Of a stretch of 64,000 nucleotides of DNA, positions 16,038 through 24,704 are shown one piece after another. The translations under genes and the position numbers were made by a program. The notes beneath the pieces were generated by a model. That model was not told the origin of the DNA. It was given only the letters and a program-made list of their open reading frames with translations, and did no database searches. Positions within the stretch are counted from its first letter, which is position 1. The number at the start of each line of letters is the position of its first letter. The stretch spans positions 186,001 through 250,000 of the forward strand of contig NZ_JADLQN010000005.1 of the NCBI RefSeq assembly GCF_015477835.1. The letters are read 5' to 3'. Source of the DNA: Nocardia higoensis. Its GTDB lineage: Bacteria > Actinomycetota > Actinomycetes > Mycobacteriales > Mycobacteriaceae.

Positions 16038-16859
16038 ATGGCTACACGGGACGCGGTCAGCGCGGATGGCACCAGGATCGTCTATCGGGTCAGCGGACCG
16101 GAAGGGGCCACGCCGCTGGTGCTCGTGCACGGCTGGTCGGCCAATCTGACCTGCTGGGGCGAGGCCGCCGAGCAGTTGGCGCGGCGGTTCCGGGTGATCG
16201 CGCTCGACCTGCGCGGCCACGGCTACTCCGACGCGCCCGCCGCCGGCTACGACGACCCGGCCAACTGGGCCGCCGACCTCGCCGCCGTGCTGGCCGCCGA
16301 GAACGTGACCGAGGACGCGATCCTGCTGGGCTGGTCCTACGGCGGCATCGTGATCAGCGACTACCTCACCGCGCACGGTACCGGCGCGGTCGGCGGCGTG
16401 ATCTACGTCGGTTCGATGGCCAATATCGGCCGGGTGCCCGGCGCCGAGGTCGGCACAGCGCTCACGCAGGCCATGGCCGGGGTGTTCGAGGAGAGCCCTG
16501 GCAAGGCGATACGCGGTTTCATGGCCTTCGGCAACGCCAACACCGGCGACCGCAGCGACAAGGGCGTCGACGCCCAGCGTCTGTTCGGCATGAGCCTGGC
16601 CACCCCGCCCGCCGTGCGCAAGGCGCTGTTCTACCGGACCGCCGACAACACCGGGACTCTGCGCGAGCTCGACGTGCCCGTGCTGGTGCTGCACGGCACC
16701 GCCGATCCGGTGGTGCCCATCGCGAACGGCCGGTTCATCGCCGAGACCGCGCCCAAGGCTCGCGGCTCGTACTGGGAAGGTGCCCAGCACGGGCTGTTCA
16801 TCGAGGACCCGGAGCGTTTCGTCGCCGAGGTCGGGCAGTTCGCCGACGAACTGGGGTAA
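16038..16859 (+). CDS. Alpha/beta hydrolase
   Basis: A 273-residue alpha/beta hydrolase with VLVHGWSAN (oxyanion region), a GWSYGG nucleophile elbow, Asp in LHGTADPVVP and His in GAQHGLFIE: a complete triad in canonical spacing. Such short single-domain proteins include haloperoxidase-like and esterase enzymes; no specific substrate can be read. The ATG at 16038 lies 7 nt after TAGCAT (16025-16030), which favours it over the ATG at 16029 that is part of that hexamer. It is not closely linked to either neighbour. Confidence 0.87.
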   Translation: MATRDAVSADGTRIVYRVSGPEGATPLVLVHGWSANLTCWGEAAEQLARRFRVIALDLRGHGYSDAPAAGYDDPANWAADLAAVLAAENVTEDAILLGWSYGGIVISDYLTAHGTGAVGGVIYVGSMANIGRVPGAEVGTALTQAMAGVFEESPGKAIRGFMAFGNANTGDRSDKGVDAQRLFGMSLATPPAVRKALFYRTADNTGTLRELDVPVLVLHGTADPVVPIANGRFIAETAPKARGSYWEGAQHGLFIEDPERFVAEVGQFADELG

Positions 16860-17256
16860 CAGGCGGCGCGCCTCGGCGCGTGGCTCGCCCACAGGGCAAC
16901 ACCGGCACCTGCGACCTGCACAGGTGTCCCTGGCCGGCGGAATCCAGTGCGGGAGGTCGATTTCTCGGTCACCGCCTGGGCGTGCCCCGGCCGGTGCGCC
17001 GACGAACCCGCGCGGGCTCACCCCGAAGTTGACCGACACCGACTCATCGGCCGCGCTCGAGCCGAGGGCCGGGATTCGCCCACGGCGGCTTGGACGTCTC
17101 GATATCGCGCCGGGCGCGGCCGGAACCGGGCAGTTCAGAGCGGGAATCGGCCGATTCCGGGTAAGGGCCGTAAGCGCTCGGCAACGGCTTGTGACAGGGG
17201 TCACTTGCGTGAGACCGGACGTTCGGGCCGCGGCGGACGCGTGCACACTGGGGTGT
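16860..17256. other. 397-bp intergenic region upstream of mshA
   Basis: No convincing gene is seen. Open frames through it on the plus strand are upstream extensions of mshA or YbjN frames and lack starts with ribosome sites. The right end holds a CRP-like palindrome (17190-17205) and a CACACT -10-like hexamer 7 nt before the mshA GTG. The length suggests a regulated promoter. Confidence 0.55.
17190..17205. promoter_or_regulatory. CRP-like palindrome upstream of mshA
   Basis: TGTGACAGGGGTCACT matches TGTGA-N6-TCACA at 9 of 10 fixed positions. If mshA is leaderless with a start at 17257, the site is centred about 60 nt upstream of transcription start, close to the position typical of class I CRP activation. 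Confidence 0.45.
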
Positions 17257-18612
17257 GTGAGTCATCGTGGGGACCGTCGGCCGAACCGCATCGCCGTACT
17301 ATCTGTGCACACCTCCCCGCTCGCCCAGCCGGGTACCGGAGACGCGGGCGGGATGAATGTGTATGTGCTGCGTACGGCGGTCGAATTGGCGCAGCGGGGC
17401 ACCGAGGTGGAGATCTTCACCCGGGCCACGTCCTCGCATGTCCCGCCGGTGCAGGAGGCCGCGCCCGGCGTGCTGGTGCGCAATGTGGTGGCCGGTCCGT
17501 TCGAGGGGCTGGACAAGCACGACCTGCCCACCCAGCTGTGCCCGTTCACCGCGGAGGTGTTGCGCCAGGAGGCCCGGCAACTTCCTGGCTACTACGATCT
17601 CGTGCACTCGCACTACTGGCTGTCCGGCCAGGTCGGCTGGCTGACCAGGGACCGCTGGCGGGTCCCGCTGGTGCACACCGCACACACTCTGGCCGCGGTG
17701 AAGAACGCCGCGCTCGCCGAGGGCGACGCCCCCGAACCGCTGGCCCGCGAGATCGGCGAGAAGCAGATCATCGCCGAGGCCGACCGGATGGTGGCCAACA
17801 CCGACGAGGAAGCGCGTCAGCTCGTCGAGTTGTACGGCGCCGAGGACCAGCGGATCCACGTGGTGCCGCCCGGCGCCGACCTGAGCCTCTACCAACCCGG
17901 CGACCGTGCCGCCGCGCGCGCCGAGTTCGGCCTGTCTCCGCGCGAGCGAATCGTCGCCTTCGTCGGCCGCATCCAGCCGCTGAAAGCGCCCGACGTGCTG
18001 GTGCGCGCCGCCGCCGAACTGTTGCGCCGCGACGCCGAGCGCGTGGAGCCGGGACGCTCCCTGCGCGTGCTCGTCGTCGGCGGCCCGTCCGGCTCGGGGC
18101 TGCAACGCCCGGACGCGCTGATCGAACTGGCCGCCGAACTCGGCATCGGCGACCGGGTCACCTTCCTGCCGCCGCAGCCGCCGGAGAAGCTCGTGTCGGT
18201 CTACCGCGCAGCCGATCTGGTCGCGGTGCCCAGTTACAACGAATCCTTCGGCCTGGTCGCGCTCGAAGCGCAGGCCAGCGGCACCCCGGTGCTCGCCGCC
18301 GACGTAGGCGGGCTCGGCACCGCCGTGGTCGACGGGGTGACCGGCCTGCTGGTACGCGGGCATCGTATTCCGGACTGGGCCGACGCCCTGGCCTCGCTGC
18401 TCGACGATCCGGAACGGCTGCGCGTGATGGGCGTGCGCGCGGTCGAGCACGCCACCGGCTTCTCCTGGGCGCACACCGCGCAGGGACTGCTGGACAGCTA
18501 CTCCGCGGCACTGCACGATTTCCACAGCGCGCGTCCCGGTCTCGGCCGGAGCGCGTCGTCCCCGACCAGAACGCGGGCGTCGCGACGGCGCCGGGTGGGA
18601 GTGTCCCGATGA
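17257..18612 (+). CDS. mshA: D-inositol-3-phosphate glycosyltransferase (mycothiol synthesis)
   Basis: A 451-residue GT-B glycosyltransferase: transfers GlcNAc from UDP-GlcNAc to 1-L-myo-inositol 1-phosphate, the first committed step of mycothiol, the low-molecular-weight thiol of actinobacteria. Seen: SVHTSPLAQPGTGDAGGMNV (acceptor and nucleotide loop), HSHYWLSGQVG, the donor-binding region VPPGADLSLYQPG, and the EX7E-like ESFGLVALEAQA. The GTG at 17257 fits a leaderless start after CACACT. The C-terminal 30 residues (RPGLGRSASSPTRTRASRRRR) are basic and disordered. It overlaps the YbjN gene by 4 bp. Confidence 0.94.
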   Translation: MSHRGDRRPNRIAVLSVHTSPLAQPGTGDAGGMNVYVLRTAVELAQRGTEVEIFTRATSSHVPPVQEAAPGVLVRNVVAGPFEGLDKHDLPTQLCPFTAEVLRQEARQLPGYYDLVHSHYWLSGQVGWLTRDRWRVPLVHTAHTLAAVKNAALAEGDAPEPLAREIGEKQIIAEADRMVANTDEEARQLVELYGAEDQRIHVVPPGADLSLYQPGDRAAARAEFGLSPRERIVAFVGRIQPLKAPDVLVRAAAELLRRDAERVEPGRSLRVLVVGGPSGSGLQRPDALIELAAELGIGDRVTFLPPQPPEKLVSVYRAADLVAVPSYNESFGLVALEAQASGTPVLAADVGGLGTAVVDGVTGLLVRGHRIPDWADALASLLDDPERLRVMGVRAVEHATGFSWAHTAQGLLDSYSAALHDFHSARPGLGRSASSPTRTRASRRRRVGVSR

Positions 18613-19148
18613 GCGTGACCGGTGAGATCGCCCGGATCGCGGCGATCATCGACGAGACACTGCGCGAGCGCGAGATCGAATACACCCGTCCGTCCGACGA
18701 CGTCTTCGTCGTGGTGCTGCCCGGTGAGCGCAAGCTGAAGACCACCGTGATGCTCAATGTCGGCACGCACGGGGTACGCGTGGAAGCCTTCGTCTGCCGA
18801 AAGCCGGACGAGAACTTCGAGGGCGTCTACAAGTTCCTGTTGCGTCGTAACCGCAGGCTCTACGCGGTGGCCTACACGCTGGACCGGGTCGGCGACATCT
18901 ACCTGGTCGGCAGGCTGGCCGCGCACGCGATCACCCCCGACGAGCTGGACCGCGTCTTCGGTCAGGTGCTCGAGGCGGTCGACGCCGACTTCAACACGCT
19001 GCTGGAACTCGGCTTCGCGGAATCGATTCGCCGGGAATGGAAATGGCGGGTCTCGCGCGGCGAGTCGCTGGCGAATCTGCGGGCGTTCGAACACCTGGTG
19101 AACACCGGCGAAGACGGCTCCGCCCCCGCCCCCGGTGGCGATGCCTGA
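18609..19148 (+). CDS. YbjN domain-containing protein (Rv0487-like)
   Basis: A 179-residue YbjN-family protein, related to type III secretion chaperone-like folds. The core IAAIIDETLREREIEYTRPS, VLPGERKLKTTVMLNVG and RRNRRLYAVAYTLDRVGDIYLVGRL is full length. The ATG overlaps the mshA stop (ATGA) and GGGAG lies 7 nt upstream, so it is coupled to mshA, as Rv0487 is to Rv0486. The constant pairing suggests a link to mycothiol synthesis, but no activity is known. Confidence 0.85.
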   Translation: MSVTGEIARIAAIIDETLREREIEYTRPSDDVFVVVLPGERKLKTTVMLNVGTHGVRVEAFVCRKPDENFEGVYKFLLRRNRRLYAVAYTLDRVGDIYLVGRLAAHAITPDELDRVFGQVLEAVDADFNTLLELGFAESIRREWKWRVSRGESLANLRAFEHLVNTGEDGSAPAPGGDA

Positions 19149-19185
19149 CCGCCTTCGGCGGTGATGTCCGACCGCCTTCGGCGGC
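19148..19185. repeat. Tandem TTCG-loop hairpins after YbjN
   Basis: Two copies of ACCGCCTTCGGCGG (starting at 19148 and 19171) are separated by 9 nt; each folds into a short GC stem with a TTCG tetraloop. They overlap the end of the YbjN gene and may act as a terminator or mRNA 3-prime-end stabiliser. Confidence 0.6.
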
Positions 19186-19335
19186 GATATCCGACAGCCC
19201 GCGGTACCGGTACCTGACGCCGGTCGCGCGGCGGCAACCACGTAGCGTTACCGCCCGAGACAAGCATGCGCGCACGCCGGCGCCGCTCCGCGCGGCGATC
19301 CGGTATGCGCGCCTGGCAATCGGGGGTTCCGGCTG

Positions 19336-20229
19336 ATGACTGTTCTGGCACTCGACATAGGCGCCACCAAGATCGCCGTCGGACTGGTGGGGGCCGACGG
19401 AGTAACCCACGAGGTGGGGCGAATCACCGTGCCTCCCAGCGGAGTCTGGGAGGCCGTGCGCGGGCTGCTGCTCGCCGCGGCCAACGGCCACACCGTCTCG
19501 ATCGTCGGGATCGGCGCCTGCGGGCCGGTGGACGCGACCGTGGGGGTGGTCGAGCCGCTCAACATTCCCGAATGGCGCGACGGCTTCGCGCTGGTGGACG
19601 CGGTGCGCGAGATCTTCCCCGGCGCGACGGTGCGGATGGCGATCGACGGCGTCTGTCTGGCATTGGCGGAGCGGCATTTCGGGGCGGCCCGCCAGACACC
19701 GGACGCGCTGGCCATGACGGTCTCCTCGGGCATCGGCGGCGGGATCATCGTCGGCGGCATGGTCGCGGTCGGGCACACCGGCAATGCCGGGCACATCGGG
19801 CACATGATCGTGCCCGGCTCCACCGATCCGTGCGCGTGCGGCGGCGTCGGCTGCGTGGAGGCGGTGGCCAGCGGTCCCTCCGCGGTGCGCTGGGCGCGCG
19901 AGCGCGGCTGGGAGGGCGCCACCGGAATGGAACTCGCGGCCGCCGCCGTGGCCGGTGACCGGATCGCCAAGGCGGCGCTGCGCCGCGCGGGAATCGCCCT
20001 GGGACAGGTCATCTCGTCGGCCGCGGCGCTGCTCGACGTGGATCTGGTGGTGGTCGGCGGCGGGTTCGCCCAGGCAGGCGAACCGTTGTGGCGGCCCTTG
20101 CAGGAGGCGCTCGGCGCGCACGCGCGCATCCCCTTCCTCGGCGATCTGCGGGTGGTGCCCAGCGAGCTCGGGGAGCACGCGACGCTGGTCGGGGCCGGTC
20201 TGCTGACCGCGCTCGGCGCGTCGGCCTGA
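19336..20229 (+). CDS. ROK family sugar kinase-like protein
   Basis: A 297-residue ROK protein. It has the ATP-binding DIGATKIAVGLV near the N terminus, a second phosphate motif with SSGIGGGIIVGG, the ROK signature GHIGHMIVPG and the zinc motif CACGGVGCVEA. There is no N-terminal winged helix, so it looks like a kinase (glucokinase or N-acetyl-sugar kinase) and not like the ROK repressor type; Rv0485, in the same position in M. tuberculosis, is annotated as a regulator. Substrate unresolved. The ATG at 19336 is the first codon with the conserved start of the fold. Confidence 0.88.
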   Translation: MTVLALDIGATKIAVGLVGADGVTHEVGRITVPPSGVWEAVRGLLLAAANGHTVSIVGIGACGPVDATVGVVEPLNIPEWRDGFALVDAVREIFPGATVRMAIDGVCLALAERHFGAARQTPDALAMTVSSGIGGGIIVGGMVAVGHTGNAGHIGHMIVPGSTDPCACGGVGCVEAVASGPSAVRWARERGWEGATGMELAAAAVAGDRIAKAALRRAGIALGQVISSAAALLDVDLVVVGGGFAQAGEPLWRPLQEALGAHARIPFLGDLRVVPSELGEHATLVGAGLLTALGASA

Positions 20230-20277
20230 GCAGACCGGCGCCACGATCGGGCTCGGCGCGTCGTTAGACTACGGGCC

Positions 20278-21015
20278 ATGACGTACACCCTCGTGCTGCT
20301 GCGCCACGGCGAGAGCGAATGGAACGCCCTGAACCTGTTCACCGGCTGGGTGGACGTGCACCTCACCGACAAGGGCATCGCCGAGGGCAAGCGCGCCGGT
20401 GAACTGCTCGCCGAGCACGGCATCGCGCCCGACATCGTCTTCACCTCGTTGCTGCGCCGCGCCATCTCCACCGCGAACATCGCCCTGGACGCGGCCGACC
20501 GGCACTGGATCCCGGTGGTTCGCGACTGGCGGCTCAACGAGCGCCACTACGGCGAGCTGCAGGGCAAGAACAAGGCCCAGATCCGGGACAAGTACGGCGA
20601 GGAACAGTTCATGCTGTGGCGTCGCAGCTACGACACCCCGCCGCCGGCCATCGAGGCCGACAACGAATACAGCCAGGCGGGCGACCCGCGTTACGCCGGT
20701 ATCGAGATCCCCGAGACCGAGTGCCTGCTCGACGTGGTGAACCGGATGGTGCCGTACTGGGAGTCCACCATCTCCAAGGAACTGCTGGCGGGCAAGACGG
20801 TACTGGTGGCCGCGCACGGCAATTCGCTGCGCGCGCTGGTCAAGCACCTGGACCAGATCTCCGACGAGGAGATCGCCGGGCTGAACATTCCGACGGGCAT
20901 CCCGCTGCGCTACGAGCTCGACGAGAATCTGCGCCCGGTGCGCCCACGGGAATACCTGGACCCGGAGGCCGCCGCCGCGGGTGCGGCGGCGGTCGCGGGT
21001 CAGGGCGGCAGGTAG
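20278..21015 (+). CDS. gpmA: 2,3-bisphosphoglycerate-dependent phosphoglycerate mutase
   Basis: A 245-residue dPGM interconverting 3- and 2-phosphoglycerate in glycolysis and gluconeogenesis. LRHGESEWN supplies the phosphohistidine His10, RHYGELQGKNKAQ and AHGNSLRAL complete the active site. The ATG lies 7 nt after TAGACT (20265-20270), so the mRNA is probably leaderless. A strong terminator follows. The order gpm-senX3-regX3 is conserved in Mycobacteriales, although a secreted hydrolase gene is inserted between them here. Confidence 0.96.
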   Translation: MTYTLVLLRHGESEWNALNLFTGWVDVHLTDKGIAEGKRAGELLAEHGIAPDIVFTSLLRRAISTANIALDAADRHWIPVVRDWRLNERHYGELQGKNKAQIRDKYGEEQFMLWRRSYDTPPPAIEADNEYSQAGDPRYAGIEIPETECLLDVVNRMVPYWESTISKELLAGKTVLVAAHGNSLRALVKHLDQISDEEIAGLNIPTGIPLRYELDENLRPVRPREYLDPEAAAAGAAAVAGQGGR

Positions 21016-21062
21016 ACCCGCTCGGCGCGCTCGCGTCGAAGAACAAGTGATTCGCTCCGAAA

Positions 21063-21091
21063 GGCCCGGCCGGAAACGGCCGGGCCTTTTT
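21063..21091 (+). terminator. Rho-independent terminator after gpmA
   Basis: GGCCCGGCCG pairs with CGGCCGGGCC around a GAAA tetraloop and is followed by five T residues (21087-21091): a textbook intrinsic terminator. Confidence 0.93.
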
Positions 21092-21271
21092 CGGCGCCGG
21101 GGCCCGGGTCGCATTGTCGCGCCGCGCCTTTACCGGTCCGTGTGAACCGCGGAGCGTGATTGTTCACAAGGCCCGACTTGTCCACACTGTCGGATATCCA
21201 CGGTTCTTACTCCACGGTAAGTGTGGGAGAATTTCGCCGTCCCATTTCAGCGGAGAGGTGGACCACAGGCG

Positions 21272-23326
21272 ATGAGAAAAGCGTTTCGGATCACAGTGGC
21301 CGGGGTAGCGGCCGCGCTGATCCTGCCGTTCCTCGGTGCGGGCGGTGCGACGGCCGGGCCGTTGCCGGCAGGTCCCGACGGCGGCGCCGCCGGGCAGGCA
21401 TGGGCCGCCACCCACGACGGCCCACAGACCTACCCGAACATCCACATCACCTGGGATGTACCGATCACCATGAGTGACGGCACGGTCCTCAAAGCGAATC
21501 TCTACCGCCCCGCGGACTTTCTCGGCCTGCCCGCGCCGATCGCCACGCCGACGGTGGTCAACATGACCCCCTACACCAAGCTGGTCTCCAATCTCGCCGA
21601 CCACGCGAGCGAGGTGCCCGGCCTGTCGGAGACGATGATCGGCCTTGCCCGCGAGATCGACATGACCGGCACACCGCTGGCGGGCCTCACCGATCTCACC
21701 AGAGCGCTCGGCGGCGGAGCGCTGCGCAACTTCTCGGTGGATCGCAGTCTCGTGCGCAGCGGCTACACGCAGCTGGTGGTCGATGTGCGTGGCACCGGGT
21801 TCTCCCAGGGCGAGTGGGACATGCTGCGCGACCGCGAGCAACGCGACACCGTCGAGGTGATCGACTGGGCCTCCCGCCAGCCGTGGTCCAACGGGCGGGT
21901 CGGCATGTCCGGCATCTCCTACTCCGCGATCAATCAGGTGCAGGCCGCGGAGAAGGCGCCGCCCGCGCTGCAGGCCATCTTCCCGATCGTGCCCGGCAGC
22001 GACCTGATCAACGACGTGCTCGCCCCCGGCGGCGGATTCGGCATGAACTTCATCCCGCTGTGGCTGACCGCGATCAATTCGCTCAAATGGATTCCGGATG
22101 TGCAGTCGCTGGTCACCGGCAATTTCGATCAGCAGTGGCTGACCGACCGGATGGACTCGCCGTTGACCTACATGGACGTGTTCCTCAACGCCTACAGCCA
22201 GACCCGCGTCGAGGATCTGGACCCGCGGGTGCGCAGCCTGCTCTCGGCCGACAGCCCCGAACGCACCGCCTGGCTGGGCGATCCGAGCCGGATCACCATC
22301 CCGACGTTCGTGGTCGGCGGCTGGCACGATCTGTTCACCTACTCGCAGTCCCAGATCTACAACCAGATCGCGGCCGAGCCCGGCCGGAAGCAATTGCTGA
22401 TGGGCAACACCTACCACCTGAACTCCGGCGCCGAGTCGGGCAAGCCCGGCCTGCCGCCGCGGCTGGACGTGCTGCAGCGCGCCTGGTTCGACCGCTGGCT
22501 CAAGGACATCGACAACGGCATCGATCGCTACGGTCCGGTGACGCTGCGTGAGCAGGGCGGCGGCTGGATCACACGCGCGGGCTTCGGTGACTCCGCGCCC
22601 GCCGAGGAGGTCGCCGAGCATCGGCGGATGTATCTGTCGGGCACGCCGAGCGGCACCGCGCACAGCGTCTACGACGGCTCGCTGCTGGCGAGCGGGGACG
22701 GCAGCACCCAGCGGCTCACCGTCGCGCCGGGCCTCACCGGCTTGTGCTCCAACGACGCCGGGCAGGCCACCGCGGGCGTGCTCGCCGCCATCGACGCCTG
22801 CGGCGCGGACGCGCGCATCCACGAGACCAACGGGCTGACCTTCACCAGTGCTCCGGTGGCCGAGGAGACGGAGATATCCGGACCGGTGGCGATCCGGTTG
22901 AACACCGTGCACGACGCGGTCGACGGCTACTGGTCGGTGACGATCAACGATGTCGCCCCGGACGGTCGCTCCACGGTGCTGTCCTCGGGGCAGTTGGCCG
23001 CCTCGCTGAGCGAGATCGACGAGTCGCGCAGCAGCCGCTCGGCCAACGGCGACTACACCGACCCGCGGCCGGTGGCCTCGCTGGAGAGCCGCAAGCTGCT
23101 GACGCCGGGCGAGGCGGTCACGCTCGACATCGCGCTGCCCGCCACCCATGCGGTGCTGAAGCCGGGACACCGGTTGCGGGTGGACGTGTTCGCGGGCAAT
23201 TTCCCCAAGGGCCTGCCGATCCTCACGATGCTGGCCGACACCGGGCTCAAACCCCAGCATCTGCAGCTGGATCCGACCCGGCCGAGCTTCGTCAACATCC
23301 CGGTGCGAGGCAACCCCGGTTGGTGA
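21272..23326 (+). CDS. Secreted CocE/NonD family hydrolase
   Basis: A 684-residue protein with a Sec signal peptide (MRKAFRITVAGVAAALILPF, with an Ala-rich cleavage region ending near GGATAGP), then an X-Pro dipeptidyl-peptidase/CocE catalytic domain: nucleophile region GMSGISYSA, Asp in VGGWHDLFTYS, His in GNTYHLNSG, and a C-terminal jelly-roll (about residues 460-684). The family hydrolyses esters or X-Pro peptides; the substrate is unknown. The ATG at 21272 starts the signal peptide; GGAGAGG lies 12 nt upstream. It stands alone between gpmA and senX3 and ends in a long hairpin. Confidence 0.87.
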   Translation: MRKAFRITVAGVAAALILPFLGAGGATAGPLPAGPDGGAAGQAWAATHDGPQTYPNIHITWDVPITMSDGTVLKANLYRPADFLGLPAPIATPTVVNMTPYTKLVSNLADHASEVPGLSETMIGLAREIDMTGTPLAGLTDLTRALGGGALRNFSVDRSLVRSGYTQLVVDVRGTGFSQGEWDMLRDREQRDTVEVIDWASRQPWSNGRVGMSGISYSAINQVQAAEKAPPALQAIFPIVPGSDLINDVLAPGGGFGMNFIPLWLTAINSLKWIPDVQSLVTGNFDQQWLTDRMDSPLTYMDVFLNAYSQTRVEDLDPRVRSLLSADSPERTAWLGDPSRITIPTFVVGGWHDLFTYSQSQIYNQIAAEPGRKQLLMGNTYHLNSGAESGKPGLPPRLDVLQRAWFDRWLKDIDNGIDRYGPVTLREQGGGWITRAGFGDSAPAEEVAEHRRMYLSGTPSGTAHSVYDGSLLASGDGSTQRLTVAPGLTGLCSNDAGQATAGVLAAIDACGADARIHETNGLTFTSAPVAEETEISGPVAIRLNTVHDAVDGYWSVTINDVAPDGRSTVLSSGQLAASLSEIDESRSSRSANGDYTDPRPVASLESRKLLTPGEAVTLDIALPATHAVLKPGHRLRVDVFAGNFPKGLPILTMLADTGLKPQHLQLDPTRPSFVNIPVRGNPGW

Positions 23327-23331
23327 TCGGA

Positions 23332-23365
23332 GTTCGCCGGGCGTGTCGTGACACGCCTGGCGAAC
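23332..23365 (+). terminator. 34-nt near-perfect palindrome after the CocE-like gene
   Basis: GTTCGCCGGGCGTGTC and GACACGCCTGGCGAAC are 16-nt arms around a 2-nt centre with a single G-T wobble. The hairpin begins 5 nt after the stop codon and has no T run. It could end transcription or bind a dimeric protein upstream of senX3. Confidence 0.6.
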
Positions 23366-23468
23366 AATGCGTTAACACCCGGCCAACGCGGCTGAAATCG
23401 GCTGTGACCTGCGTGGAACTTCGCGAACCCGGCGTTGTTCCCGCGGTCGGCGACCGTACGATTCAAGT

Positions 23469-24704
23469 GTGAGTGTCGCGCAGTCGGTTGTTCTGGCAGT
23501 CCTCGCGGCTGTCACTGGACTGGCCGTCGGCGGGCTGCTCGTGCCGTATGTCAACGCCAGGCTGGCGGCTCGCAGACAGGTCGACACCGGGCTGACCATG
23601 TCGCAGGTGCTCGACCTGATCGTGCTCGCCTCCGAGAGCGGCATCGCCGTCGTCGACCGCTACCGCGACGTGGTGCTGGTGAACCCGCGCGCGGAGGAAC
23701 TCGGCCTGGTCCGCAACCGGTTGCTCGACGAGCGCGCCTGGGCGGCGGTGGAGAAGGTGCTCGCCACCAGCGAGCCCGCGGAGTTCGATCTCACCGCCAA
23801 GAACCCGCTGCCCGGCCGCAGCCGCATCGCCGTGCGCGGCGTCGCCAGGCAACTGTCCCAGGAGGAGACCGGCTTCATCGTCCTGTTCGCCGACGACGAC
23901 TCCGAACAGGCCAGGATGGAAGCCACCCGGCGCGACTTCGTCGCCAATGTCAGCCATGAGCTCAAGACCCCGGTCGGGGCGATGAGCCTGCTGGCCGAGG
24001 CGATGCTGGAGTCGGCCGACGACCCCGAGGCGGTCCGGCACTTCGGCAAACGAGTGCTCGGCGAATCCCGCAGGCTCGGCAAGATGGTCACCGAGCTCAT
24101 CGCGCTGTCGCGTCTGCAGGGCGCGGAGAAGCTGCCCGAACTCGAGGTCGTCGATGTCGACTCCGTCGTCATGCAGGCCGTGGACCGGTCACGCACCGCC
24201 GCCGAGGCCGCGGGTATCACCGTCAGCACCGACCGGCCCAGCGGGCTGGAAGTGCTCGGCGACGAGACGCTGTTGGTCACCGCGCTGTCCAATCTGGTCG
24301 AGAACGCGATCGCCTACTCGCCCAGCGGCTCGCACGTCTCGGTGAGCCGGGCGCTGCGCGGGCAGTACGTGGCCATGTCGGTCACCGACCGCGGCATCGG
24401 CATCGCCAAAGAAGACCAGGAAAGGGTGTTCGAACGGTTCTTCCGCTCCGACAAGGCGCGCTCTCGCTCGACCGGCGGCACGGGCCTCGGCCTGGCCATC
24501 GTCAAGCATGTGGCGGCCAATCACAACGGCGAGATCGCCCTGTGGAGCAAGCTGGGGACCGGTTCCACGTTCACCCTGCGGATACCCGCTCATCTCGAAG
24601 CCGGCCTCGACGAGGAAACCGACGGCGCCGAGGCGAGCACGAAGGAAAACGCGCCGCGTCCTCGAGGACCGGGCAGACCGAATGGTGTGGAGGCACGCAG
24701 ATGA
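23469..24704 (+). CDS. senX3: Sensor histidine kinase SenX3
   Basis: A 411-residue kinase of the phosphate-responsive SenX3-RegX3 system. One clear N-terminal membrane segment (VVLAVLAAVTGLAVGGLLVPYV), a PAS-like region (residues 45-145), the dimerisation and phosphoacceptor domain with FVANVSHELKTPVGA (His163), and the ATPase with NLVENAIAYSP, DRGIGIA and GTGLGLAIVKH. The GTG start lies 6 nt after TACGAT (23457-23462), with TTGTTC as -35, suggesting a leaderless mRNA. It overlaps regX3 by 4 bp; the repeats found between these genes in M. tuberculosis are absent. Confidence 0.95.
   Translation: MSVAQSVVLAVLAAVTGLAVGGLLVPYVNARLAARRQVDTGLTMSQVLDLIVLASESGIAVVDRYRDVVLVNPRAEELGLVRNRLLDERAWAAVEKVLATSEPAEFDLTAKNPLPGRSRIAVRGVARQLSQEETGFIVLFADDDSEQARMEATRRDFVANVSHELKTPVGAMSLLAEAMLESADDPEAVRHFGKRVLGESRRLGKMVTELIALSRLQGAEKLPELEVVDVDSVVMQAVDRSRTAAEAAGITVSTDRPSGLEVLGDETLLVTALSNLVENAIAYSPSGSHVSVSRALRGQYVAMSVTDRGIGIAKEDQERVFERFFRSDKARSRSTGGTGLGLAIVKHVAANHNGEIALWSKLGTGSTFTLRIPAHLEAGLDEETDGAEASTKENAPRPRGPGRPNGVEARR

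Noticed and set aside
16780..17256. Upstream extension of mshA by up to 159 codons
   Set aside because: It overlaps the hydrolase gene in another frame, has no ribosome site, and MshA starts normally at MSHRGDRRPNRIAVLS.
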